Below are positions 7,589 through 14,677 of a stretch of 45,859 bases of DNA, piece by piece. This DNA is from Nocardia pseudovaccinii NBRC 100343 (GTDB lineage Bacteria; Actinomycetota; Actinomycetes; Mycobacteriales; Mycobacteriaceae). Numbering within the stretch: position 1 is the stretch's first letter; each line of letters starts with the position of its first letter. Made by a program: the position numbers and the translations under genes. Location of the stretch: contig NZ_BDBY01000218.1 in NCBI RefSeq assembly GCF_001613225.1, positions 1 to 45,859 on the forward strand, read 5' to 3'. The notes below the pieces were generated by a model that made no database searches, was not told the DNA's origin, and worked only from the letters and a program-made list of their open reading frames with translations.

Positions 7589-8594
7589 CACCGAAAACGA
7601 ATTCGGCCTGCGCGATCTGCTCGGGCTGCGAGACCGGTCCGCCTGGCTGTTCCTGGTCATCTTCGAGGCCACGATCCTGCTGTACATGGTGCGCAATTTC
7701 GCCGAATCGCCGCTGCTGCTGGCCGCGACCGCGCTGGTGATGGTGGCCGGGGCCGGAGTGCTGGTTCTGGTGATCCCGGTCGATCCGCTGCCGCTGCCCG
7801 CCGCCATCGCAGTGGCCGCGGCCGGTCCGATCGCGGCGGCGCTGACCACCGTGAGTATCGACCACGGCATGTCCAAGCAGGTCTGGACCGCATTCGCTTC
7901 GTCCTATGTGCTCGCGGTGCTGGTGGTCCGTGGCCGGTTGGGCGCGGCGTGGTGCGGTGTCGCGGGCATCGCGGCGGTGATCGCGGTGGTCGGCGCGACG
8001 AACGGCCTGCGGGTGGTGGTCGGATCCATCGTGCCGATCGCCACGGTTGCCGGGGTCTCGATCGGCGCGGCGGTCATGCGGCCGATGCAGCGCTCGCTGC
8101 GGCTGCTGCGCGAGGAGGCCACCATGCGCGCGGCCGCCGAGGCGACCATGGCCGCGCAGAACGGCGAACGGGATCGGCAGCTGGCCCGGCTCGACAAGGT
8201 GGCGCGGCCGATTCTGGAACGCATCGCCGACGGCGCCGAACTCACCGCGGGCGAACGCGAAGAGTGCAGGCTGCTGGAGGCCGAACTCCGGGACGGTCTG
8301 CGCGCACCGCAATTGGTGACCGACGAATTGAGCAGTGCCGCCCGCGGCGCACGTTCGCGCGGGGTCGAGGTGGTGCTGCTCGACGACGGCGGATTCGCCG
8401 GGGTGCCGAAGTGGGTGCGCCAGCAGGTGATCGAATCGGCGACCCGGGAATTGGATGCCGCCAATGCCGGTTCGGTGACCGTTCGGGTATTGCCGATGGG
8501 CCGACGGGTACTGGCCACCGTGCTCGCGAACGCACCGGATCGGGATCGGCGCACCGAGATCGATACCGCGGGCGAGGTCTCGGTCTCGACGTAA
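7575..8594 (+). CDS. Membrane protein with a degenerate kinase-like cytoplasmic part
   Basis: 339 residues (GTG at 7575, or ATG at 7581), overlapping the kinase gene and so translationally coupled. Five or six hydrophobic segments fill residues ~20-175. A charged linker helix (RPMQRSLRLLREEATMRAAA) follows, then a soluble part with LDKVARPILERIADG, CRLLEAELRDGLRAPQL and a terminal segment VTVRVLPMGRRVLATVLAN. This architecture parallels the neighbouring kinase and other actinobacterial ATP-binding sensor proteins, but no phospho-acceptor His, N-box Asn or DxGxG box is visible. It may be a pseudokinase that modulates the pair. Function inferred from context only. Confidence 0.65.
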   Translation: MAMADTENEFGLRDLLGLRDRSAWLFLVIFEATILLYMVRNFAESPLLLAATALVMVAGAGVLVLVIPVDPLPLPAAIAVAAAGPIAAALTTVSIDHGMSKQVWTAFASSYVLAVLVVRGRLGAAWCGVAGIAAVIAVVGATNGLRVVVGSIVPIATVAGVSIGAAVMRPMQRSLRLLREEATMRAAAEATMAAQNGERDRQLARLDKVARPILERIADGAELTAGEREECRLLEAELRDGLRAPQLVTDELSSAARGARSRGVEVVLLDDGGFAGVPKWVRQQVIESATRELDAANAGSVTVRVLPMGRRVLATVLANAPDRDRRTEIDTAGEVSVST

Positions 8595-8619
8595 CCTGTC
8601 GTACCCCCATGGCATTGTC

Positions 8620-9825
8620 GTGATCATGCGGACGATGAGTGCGGTCGCGGCGCGTCGGACGGCGCTGGCCGCGCAGGGTTTCGGGCGGCGCAAACCGACC
8701 GCGCCGACCCGGCGGACGATCCTCGATGTGCTCGGCAGAACCCAATTGCTGCAACTGGATTCGGTATCGGCGGTGGTGCGCGCGCACTACGCGCCGGTCT
8801 TCAGCCGGATCGGCGGTTACGACCGGACGGTGCTGGACGAGGCCGTCTGGAGCAATGGTGTGCGCCGCCCGCGGCGGCTGGTCGAGTACTGGGCGCACGA
8901 GGCCGCGCTCATCCCGGTCGAGGATTGGCCGCTCATGCGCTGGCGGATGCGGAAATACGAACACGGACGCTGGAGCGGCATGCGCCGGGTGACCGAACGC
9001 AATCCCACCCTCGGCAAGGACATTCTCGACGTCATCACCGAGTTCGGTGCCGCCACCGCCGGTGAAGTGGAGCGCCACCTCGAGCTGGACAAGCCGCGTC
9101 CCAAGGGCTCCTGGTGGAATCTCAGCGACACCAAGATGATCTGCGAGGCGCTGTTCGCGGCAGGGGCGCTCTCGGTCGACAAGCGGGTCGGGTTCACCCG
9201 CCACTACGACTTGGCCGAGCGAGTGATCCCGCCGGAGATCTTGGTGCGCAACGTATCCGAGGCCGAGGCGGTACGGGAATTGGTACTGCGCGCGGCCACC
9301 GCACTGGGCGTCGCGACCGAGACCGACCTGCGCGACTACTACCGCCTGCATCGCTCACAAACCGAACCGGCCATCGCGGAGTTGGTCGATGCGGCAGAGC
9401 TGGAACCGGTCGAGGTGGCGGGCTGGGGGAAACCCGCCTATCTGCGCGCCGGTGCCTCGACACCGCGCCGAATCGAGGGCGCGGCCTTGCTGTGCCCCTT
9501 CGATCCGCTCATCTTCTTCCGAACCCGCACCGAGCGGATCTTCGATTTCCACTACCGAATCGAGATCTACACGCCGGAACCCAAACGAGTGCACGGGTAT
9601 TACGTATTTCCGTTTCTCCTGAACGGAGAACTCGTCGGACGGGTCGACCTACGTGCCGAGCGTGCGTCAGGCAGGCTACTGGTGCCAGGTGCCTTCGCCG
9701 AACCGGGCTACAGCACGCCGGAGACGGCGCGGGCACTCACCGATGCGCTGCGTGAGATGGCCGACTGGCTCGAACTCGACGAGGTGGTGATCGGCGATCG
9801 CGGCGATCTCGCGCCGCTGTTGTGA
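8620..9825 (+). CDS. Winged-helix DNA glycosylase-like protein, YcaQ/AlkZ family
   Basis: 401 residues with tandem winged-helix (HTH_42) architecture. Near the N terminus (residues 45-47) is QLD in LLQLDSVSAVVRAHY, the Q-x-D catalytic motif of AlkZ/YcaQ glycosylases that unhook interstrand crosslinks or alkylated bases. The middle holds YWAHEAALIP, also typical, and the C-terminal barrel has LLCPFDPLIFFRTRTERIFDF and HGYYVFPFLLNGELVGRVDLRA. Length fits the family. The start is uncertain: GTG 8620, ATG 8626 or ATG 8635. No partner genes adjoin it, so repair of natural crosslinks is a family-based inference. Confidence 0.85.
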   Translation: MIMRTMSAVAARRTALAAQGFGRRKPTAPTRRTILDVLGRTQLLQLDSVSAVVRAHYAPVFSRIGGYDRTVLDEAVWSNGVRRPRRLVEYWAHEAALIPVEDWPLMRWRMRKYEHGRWSGMRRVTERNPTLGKDILDVITEFGAATAGEVERHLELDKPRPKGSWWNLSDTKMICEALFAAGALSVDKRVGFTRHYDLAERVIPPEILVRNVSEAEAVRELVLRAATALGVATETDLRDYYRLHRSQTEPAIAELVDAAELEPVEVAGWGKPAYLRAGASTPRRIEGAALLCPFDPLIFFRTRTERIFDFHYRIEIYTPEPKRVHGYYVFPFLLNGELVGRVDLRAERASGRLLVPGAFAEPGYSTPETARALTDALREMADWLELDEVVIGDRGDLAPLL

Positions 9826-9871
9826 ACTGCTCAGTCCGATTTCGGTTTCCGCGTGGACTGCGACTCCACAG

Positions 9872-10321
9872 CGCCTCGGCGGCGCCTGCCCGCAACAGGA
9901 TCGGCGGCAGATCCGGCCCGACCGCACCCAGCACATTCAGCCGCGGGTCGTCGAAGTGGTCCGAGCCGGTATAGAGCTCGGTCAACTTCTGCGCCGCCCG
10001 CACTCGCACAAACGCGTCATCGACGTGCTGTTCGCGCTCCCGCGACAACGTCCAGGTCGAGTCGACCAGCGCCGAGAACGCGACCACCGCCCTCGGCTGT
10101 CCGAGCCCCAGCTCACGCAGCTGCACACACAACCCGAGCGCGAGATGTCCGCCCGCCGAATCACCCATGACGACGATGTCCTCTCCGCGAGCGAGCAACC
10201 ACAGGTAACCGTTGAGCGCGTCATCGTGGGCGGCGGGAAACCGGTGCACCGGCGCGCGGCGATAGTCCAGGCTGAAGGCCGGTCGGTCCGCGATTGAATC
10301 AGCCACCGGGTCTGCTTGCAA
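9872..10321 (-). pseudogene. Truncated alpha/beta hydrolase (HSL-type esterase) remnant
   Basis: The translation contains the nucleophile elbow VVMGDSAGGHLALGLC (Ser at ~55) and the preceding LDYRRAPVHRFPAAHDDAL, both diagnostic for the hormone-sensitive-lipase esterase family. The N-terminal HGGG oxyanion part is missing: the frame begins at 10321, just 3' of the next gene. The family similarity ends at PPILLRAGAAEALW (~9872), before the catalytic Asp and His. The rest of the frame runs into the AlkZ-like gene on the other strand. Truncated at both ends, so probably non-functional. Confidence 0.7.
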
Positions 10322-10350
10322 TAGTTAGCGGTACCGAAGTGGCATCCAAG

Positions 10351-10797
10351 TCAGCTGTCGCGCTTGGGTCCGTAGCCGCGCATCTGGTCGCGCAGCGCAC
10401 CGCTGACGGCATTCGACAGCCATGAGTTCAGCGAAACCCCGCTGGCCGCAGCGGCTTCCTCGGCCTTGGACTTCAATTGCTCGACCATCCGCAGGGTGAC
10501 TCGGCTGATATCGCCGGTCATCTCCTCGATCGTAGGATGCTCGTTTTCCGCCGCCGGATTCTTTCGGACGTCGACGGTCGCATCGGTGCCGTTCACCGAG
10601 ACGTGAACTGTGCGGTCGCCGAGCTCTGCGCTGACCTCAGCGGCGAGGTCCGATAGCGCCGCGAGCAGCGCCAATCGTGCCGAACTTTCTGTCGCAGCGG
10701 CCAGGGCGGCGGCGGTGGCCTGGGTCTTTTCGTCGCCGAGCGCGGCGGCCGCGATGAGGTCCTCGCGTAGCTGTGCGGTGTATTTGTTCAAATCCAT
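10351..10797 (-). CDS. HicB-like ribbon-helix-helix protein
   Basis: 148 residues. The C-terminal part, RVTLRMVEQLKSKAEEAAAASG followed by VSLNSWLSNAVSGAL (about 97-135), is a ribbon-helix-helix unit of the kind found in HicB/Arc-type antitoxins. The N-terminal two-thirds is Ala-rich and helical, with a short strand pair around DRTVHVSVNGTDATVDV. The start ATG lies ten bases from a perfect 20-bp palindrome, the expected layout of an autoregulated RHH gene. No HicA toxin gene is visible on either side, so it may be an orphan antitoxin or an ordinary regulator. Family assignment good, role inferred. Confidence 0.75.
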   Translation of the reverse strand: MDLNKYTAQLREDLIAAAALGDEKTQATAAALAAATESSARLALLAALSDLAAEVSAELGDRTVHVSVNGTDATVDVRKNPAAENEHPTIEEMTGDISRVTLRMVEQLKSKAEEAAAASGVSLNSWLSNAVSGALRDQMRGYGPKRDS

Positions 10798-10807
10798 GAC
10801 ATCAGTG

Positions 10808-10827
10808 TGACGCCATTAATGGCGTCA
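10808..10827. promoter_or_regulatory. Perfect 20-bp palindrome upstream of the RHH gene
   Basis: TGACGCCATTAATGGCGTCA reads the same on both strands without a spacer. It ends ten bases upstream of the start codon of the RHH gene, where an operator would block transcription. RHH proteins bind as dimers of dimers to such palindromes, so autoregulation is likely. Confidence 0.75.
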
Positions 10828-10944
10828 TTCAAGGGTGGATTTGACATCATGATCGAGTACTGCGAGGTGAATCAGTCGCCGTGGCAGGCCGTTCGGCGAT
10901 GAGGGTGTCGAGGCTGTTCCCGGGAGCGGGTAGCCTTTCTGACC

Positions 10945-11853
10945 ATGACGAACGGTGAATCGACGCCTACGGAGCTGCGTGCGTCCGGCACAGTAGGTGT
11001 CGCGATGGTGACTCCCTTCGGTGTCGACGGCAAGCTCAATGTCGATGCCGGGGTCGCGCTCGCGGCCCGCCTGGTCGACCGCGGCGTCGATTTGCTGGCG
11101 ATTTCCGGTACCACCGGGGAATCGCCGACCACCACCGAATCAGAGAAGGCGGATCTGCTGCGTGCCGTCGTCGACGCCGTCGGCGCTCGCGCCACCGTGA
11201 TCGCGGGCGCGGGCACTTATGACACCGCGCATTCGATCGAACTCGCCCGCAATGCCCAGCGTGCGGGCGCGCACGGCCTGCTCGTGGTGACGCCGTACTA
11301 CTCCCGGCCCACCCAGGACGGCCTGATCGCGCATTTCACCGCCGTCGCGGATGCCACCGACCTGCCGGTCACCCTGTACGACATTCCGCCGCGCTCGGTG
11401 GTTCCCATTGCCAGCGACACCATTCGCAAACTCGCCGAGCATCCGCGCATCGTCGCGGTCAAGGATGCCAAGGGGGATCTGAACGCGGGCGCGGATCTCA
11501 TCGCGAATACCGATCTGGCCTTCTACTCCGGTGACGACGCGCTGAACCTGCCGTGGCTTTCGGTCGGCGCGACCGGATTCATCAGTGTCATCGGACATCT
11601 CGTGCCCGAGCGGCTGCGCGCCCTGCTCGAGGCCTACACCGCGGGTGACGTGGTGCGCGCCCGCGAGATCAATGCTGGCATGTTGCCGTTGAACGCCGCG
11701 ATGTCGCGACTTGGTGGCGTCGCGATGAGCAAGGGCGGGCTGCGTCTGCTCGGTGTGGATGCGGGCGAGCCGCGCCTGCCGCAATTGATGCCGACCACCG
11801 AACAACTCGATGCCCTCGCCGCCGACCTCCGGCTGGCAGGGGTGCTTTCATGA
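10945..11853 (+). CDS. dapA: 4-hydroxy-tetrahydrodipicolinate synthase
   Basis: DapA condenses pyruvate with aspartate semialdehyde, the first committed step of the diaminopimelate/lysine branch. The 302-residue TIM barrel has GTTGESPTTTESEK (residues ~54-67), TPYYSRP, the catalytic Tyr145 in TLYDIPPRS and the Schiff-base Lys173 in IVAVKDAKGD. Length and motifs match actinobacterial DapA closely. It is followed after 67 bases by rnj, as in mycobacteria. A possible -10 (TAGCCT) lies ~15 bases before the ATG, which would give a very short leader. dapB is about 7 kb upstream, separated by accessory genes. Confidence 0.97.
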   Translation: MTNGESTPTELRASGTVGVAMVTPFGVDGKLNVDAGVALAARLVDRGVDLLAISGTTGESPTTTESEKADLLRAVVDAVGARATVIAGAGTYDTAHSIELARNAQRAGAHGLLVVTPYYSRPTQDGLIAHFTAVADATDLPVTLYDIPPRSVVPIASDTIRKLAEHPRIVAVKDAKGDLNAGADLIANTDLAFYSGDDALNLPWLSVGATGFISVIGHLVPERLRALLEAYTAGDVVRAREINAGMLPLNAAMSRLGGVAMSKGGLRLLGVDAGEPRLPQLMPTTEQLDALAADLRLAGVLS

Positions 11854-11920
11854 GGAGTGAGCGAATCAGAATCACCGCATTGTCAGACATGATCGAACCG
11901 ACCAGTAGTGAGGTGCAGTC

Positions 11921-13900
11921 ATGACTGAAGCAGCAGGTCGTCGCCCCCGCCGGACCGCGACCCGGCCCGCGGGCGCACCCGAACCCGCCGCGCAGCGTCC
12001 ACCGGTCAGCACCGAAAAGCCCGATCGGACAGCGCAATCCGACGTCGGCGATCCAGCGCAGTCCGATACCGCTTCCAGACAGACCGCGCCGGAGCAGGCC
12101 CCCGCGAAAAAGGCCGCGCTGAAGGCCCCGGCCGAGCAGCCCCGCAGACCGGCGCGCGGCCGTCAGCAGCGCGGACGCGGACGCGGTGAGCAACCCGTGT
12201 CGGCTCCCGCCGAGCGGGCAGCAGCCGACCGGCTCGGTACCCCGCCGAAGCTGCCCAAGAACGGTCTGCGTGTCTTCGCCCTGGGCGGCATCGGCGAAAT
12301 CGGCCGCAATATGACCGTTTTCGAATACGGCGGCAAACTGCTCATCGTCGACTGCGGCGTGCTGTTCCCGGAGGATCAGCAGCCCGGCGTCGACCTGATC
12401 CTGCCCGACTTCCGGCCCATCGAGGACCGGATGGACGATGTCGAAGCCATCGTGCTCACCCACGGCCATGAGGACCACATCGGCGCGGTGCCGTTCCTGC
12501 TGCGCCTGCGGGCCGATATTCCGGTCGTCGGTTCGAAATTCACCCTCGCGCTGGTGGCCGCGAAATGCCGCGAGCACCGGCAGCGTCCCAAGCTCGTCGA
12601 GGTGATCGAGGGCCAGCACACCACGCACGGCCCGTTCGGCTGCGAGTACTTCGCGGTCAACCACTCGATTCCCGATGCCATTGCCGTCGCCATCCGCACG
12701 CCCGCCGGTGTCGCGCTGCACACCGGCGATATCAAACTCGATCAGCTGCCCCTGGACGGTCGCCTCACCGACCTGGCCGGTTTCTCCCGCCTCGGTGACG
12801 AGGGCGTCGATCTGTTCCTGGTGGACTCCACCAATGCCGAGGTGCCGGGCTTCGTCACGCCGGAACGCGAAATCGGCGGCGTTCTGGATACGGTGATCGG
12901 CAAGGCCAGGCATCGGGTGATCGTCGCCTCGTTCGCCAGCCATGTGCATCGCATCCAGCAGGTGGTCGATGTCGCCCAGAAATACGGGCGGCGAGTGTGT
13001 TTCATCGGTCGCTCGATGGTGCGCAATATGGAGATCGCGCAGGAACTGGGCTATCTGACGGTGCCCGACAGTGTGGTCGTCGATCTCGATGTCGCCGCGA
13101 CCCTGCCTGGCGATCGGCTGGTGCTCATCTCGACCGGCTCGCAGGGCGAACCGCTGTCGGCGCTGTCGCGGATGGCGCGCGGTGAACACCGCCAGATCAA
13201 TATCCGCTCCGACGATCTCGTGGTGCTGGCCTCCTCGCTGATCCCGGGCAATGAGAATTCGGTATTCGCGGTGGTGAACGGTCTGTCGCGGCTCGGCGCC
13301 ACGGTGATCACCCAGCAGAATGCGAAGGTGCACGTCTCCGGACATGCGTCCGCGGGTGAATTGCTGTACCTGTACAACGCGGTGCGGCCCACCAATGCCA
13401 TGCCGGTGCACGGCGAATGGCGGCATCTGCGCGCCAATGCCGCGCTGGCCGTGGCGACCGGCGTGGCGGAGGATCGGGTGGTGCTCGCCGAGGACGGCGT
13501 GGTGGTGGACCTGGTCGACGGGATCGCCTCGATCGTGGGGCGCGTGCCGGTCGGACATGTGTATGTCGACGGACTCTCGGTCGGTGATGTCGGTGAATCG
13601 ACGCTCTCGGATCGGCTGGTGCTCGGTGAGGGCGGGTTCATCTCGATCACCCTCGCGGTCGACTCGACCACCGGCAAGGCTGTCAGCACGCCCGAGATCA
13701 GCGGACGCGGGTTCTCCGATGATCCGACCGCACTCGTCGATGCCGCGGAACTAGTCGAGGCCGAACTGCTGCGACTGGCCGGTGAGGGTGTCACCGATAC
13801 CCACCGCATCGCACAGAGTGTGCGGCGGGTGGTCGGTCGCTGGGTGGCCGAAACCTACCGTCGCCGCCCGATGATCGTGCCGACGGTCATCGGCGTCTGA
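11921..13900 (+). CDS. rnj: Ribonuclease J
   Basis: 659 residues. RNase J is a metallo-beta-lactamase/beta-CASP ribonuclease with endo- and 5'-3' exonuclease activity in RNA turnover and rRNA processing. The zinc motif THGHEDHIG (His181, His183, Asp185, His186) is followed by VVGSKFTLAL, the second ligand set VDSTNAE, and beta-CASP motifs IVASFASHVHRIQQ and STGSQGEPLSALSRMARGEH. The C-terminal HVSGHAS and PVHGEWRHL boxes are intact. Residues 1-~108 are a Pro/Arg/Ala-rich extension without family similarity, about 100 residues longer than typical, probably disordered and possibly RNA-binding. GAGGTG lies just before the start. Confidence 0.96.
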   Translation: MTEAAGRRPRRTATRPAGAPEPAAQRPPVSTEKPDRTAQSDVGDPAQSDTASRQTAPEQAPAKKAALKAPAEQPRRPARGRQQRGRGRGEQPVSAPAERAAADRLGTPPKLPKNGLRVFALGGIGEIGRNMTVFEYGGKLLIVDCGVLFPEDQQPGVDLILPDFRPIEDRMDDVEAIVLTHGHEDHIGAVPFLLRLRADIPVVGSKFTLALVAAKCREHRQRPKLVEVIEGQHTTHGPFGCEYFAVNHSIPDAIAVAIRTPAGVALHTGDIKLDQLPLDGRLTDLAGFSRLGDEGVDLFLVDSTNAEVPGFVTPEREIGGVLDTVIGKARHRVIVASFASHVHRIQQVVDVAQKYGRRVCFIGRSMVRNMEIAQELGYLTVPDSVVVDLDVAATLPGDRLVLISTGSQGEPLSALSRMARGEHRQINIRSDDLVVLASSLIPGNENSVFAVVNGLSRLGATVITQQNAKVHVSGHASAGELLYLYNAVRPTNAMPVHGEWRHLRANAALAVATGVAEDRVVLAEDGVVVDLVDGIASIVGRVPVGHVYVDGLSVGDVGESTLSDRLVLGEGGFISITLAVDSTTGKAVSTPEISGRGFSDDPTALVDAAELVEAELLRLAGEGVTDTHRIAQSVRRVVGRWVAETYRRRPMIVPTVIGV

Positions 13901-13913
13901 CACCTGCCTCCGT

Positions 13914-13940
13914 CGGAGTCGGACTGCCGCGCCGACTCCG
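13914..13940 (+). terminator. Hairpin after rnj
   Basis: CGGAGTCGG (13914-13922), a 9-base loop and CCGACTCCG (13932-13940) form a perfect 9-bp stem 14 bases after the rnj stop. There is no U-tract, so it may act as a weak terminator or mRNA 3'-end stabiliser. Confidence 0.5.
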
Positions 13941-13959
13941 TATCCGATATGTTCGGCAG

Positions 13960-14586
13960 ATGAGCATGGCGCAACGGGAACGTCGGGCACTGGTGGACAC
14001 GATGTCCGCGGTGGGGCCGGACGCGCCCACGCTGTGCGGCAGCTGGACGGTGCGAGATCTGGCCGCGCACTTGGTAGTTCGGGAACGCCGCCCGGACGCG
14101 TCGCCCGGCATCATGCTGAAACCGTTCGCCGGATATCTGGAGTCGGTGCAGGCCAAGGCGGCGCGGCGGCCATTCCCGGACCTGCTGGCGGATGTGCGCT
14201 CCGGCCCGCCGTGGTGGTCGCCGCTCAAACCGTTCGATGCCTTCGTCAATCTGACCGAGATGTTCGTCCATCACGAGGACGTGCGCCGCGGCGAACCCGG
14301 CTGGGAGCCGCGTGACTTCTCCGCCGCCGAGGAGGACGAGCTGTGGTCGGCGCTGCGTCGCATGGGCCGGATGGCCTACCGCAAAGCGCCGGTCACCGTC
14401 GAACTGGCCACTCCCGACGGCAGGCGGGCCGTGGTGCATACGAAGTCCGGCACGGCGCAGGTGACACTGACCGGCAAACCCTCGGAACTGCTGCTGCACG
14501 CCTTCGGCCGCGATGAGGTCCGGATCGAAACCGCGGGTGATCCGGCGGATGTGCGGGCTGTCCTAGAGATAGATCGCTCTTTGTAA
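13960..14586 (+). CDS. TIGR03085-type metal-binding protein (DinB/maleylpyruvate isomerase-like fold)
   Basis: 208 residues. The start MAQRERRALVDTMSAVGPDAPTLCGSWTVRDLAAHL is the characteristic entry of actinobacterial TIGR03085 proteins, in which a four-helix DinB-like bundle binds a metal. The metal-site region is FVHHEDVRRGEPGWEPR. The C-terminal part (TVELATPDGRRAVV, VTLTGKPSELLLHAFGR) is the SCP2-like thioester/lipid-carrier-type domain that often follows. Reported members take part in mycothiol-dependent chemistry, but this group has no firm role. Conserved position between rnj and ftsK. Confidence 0.8.
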   Translation: MSMAQRERRALVDTMSAVGPDAPTLCGSWTVRDLAAHLVVRERRPDASPGIMLKPFAGYLESVQAKAARRPFPDLLADVRSGPPWWSPLKPFDAFVNLTEMFVHHEDVRRGEPGWEPRDFSAAEEDELWSALRRMGRMAYRKAPVTVELATPDGRRAVVHTKSGTAQVTLTGKPSELLLHAFGRDEVRIETAGDPADVRAVLEIDRSL

Positions 14587-14677
14587 TCAGGGCAAATAGT
14601 CGGAGAGGCGGGGGAGAGACGTGCGATACGTGTGTGGTTGATGGTCTGGATGGGGCGTTTGCGGCTAGCCTGAGTCC

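Noticed and set aside
10351..10797. Complete HicAB toxin-antitoxin system.
   Set aside because: No HicA-like small toxin ORF within several hundred bases on either side; only the antitoxin-like half is supported.
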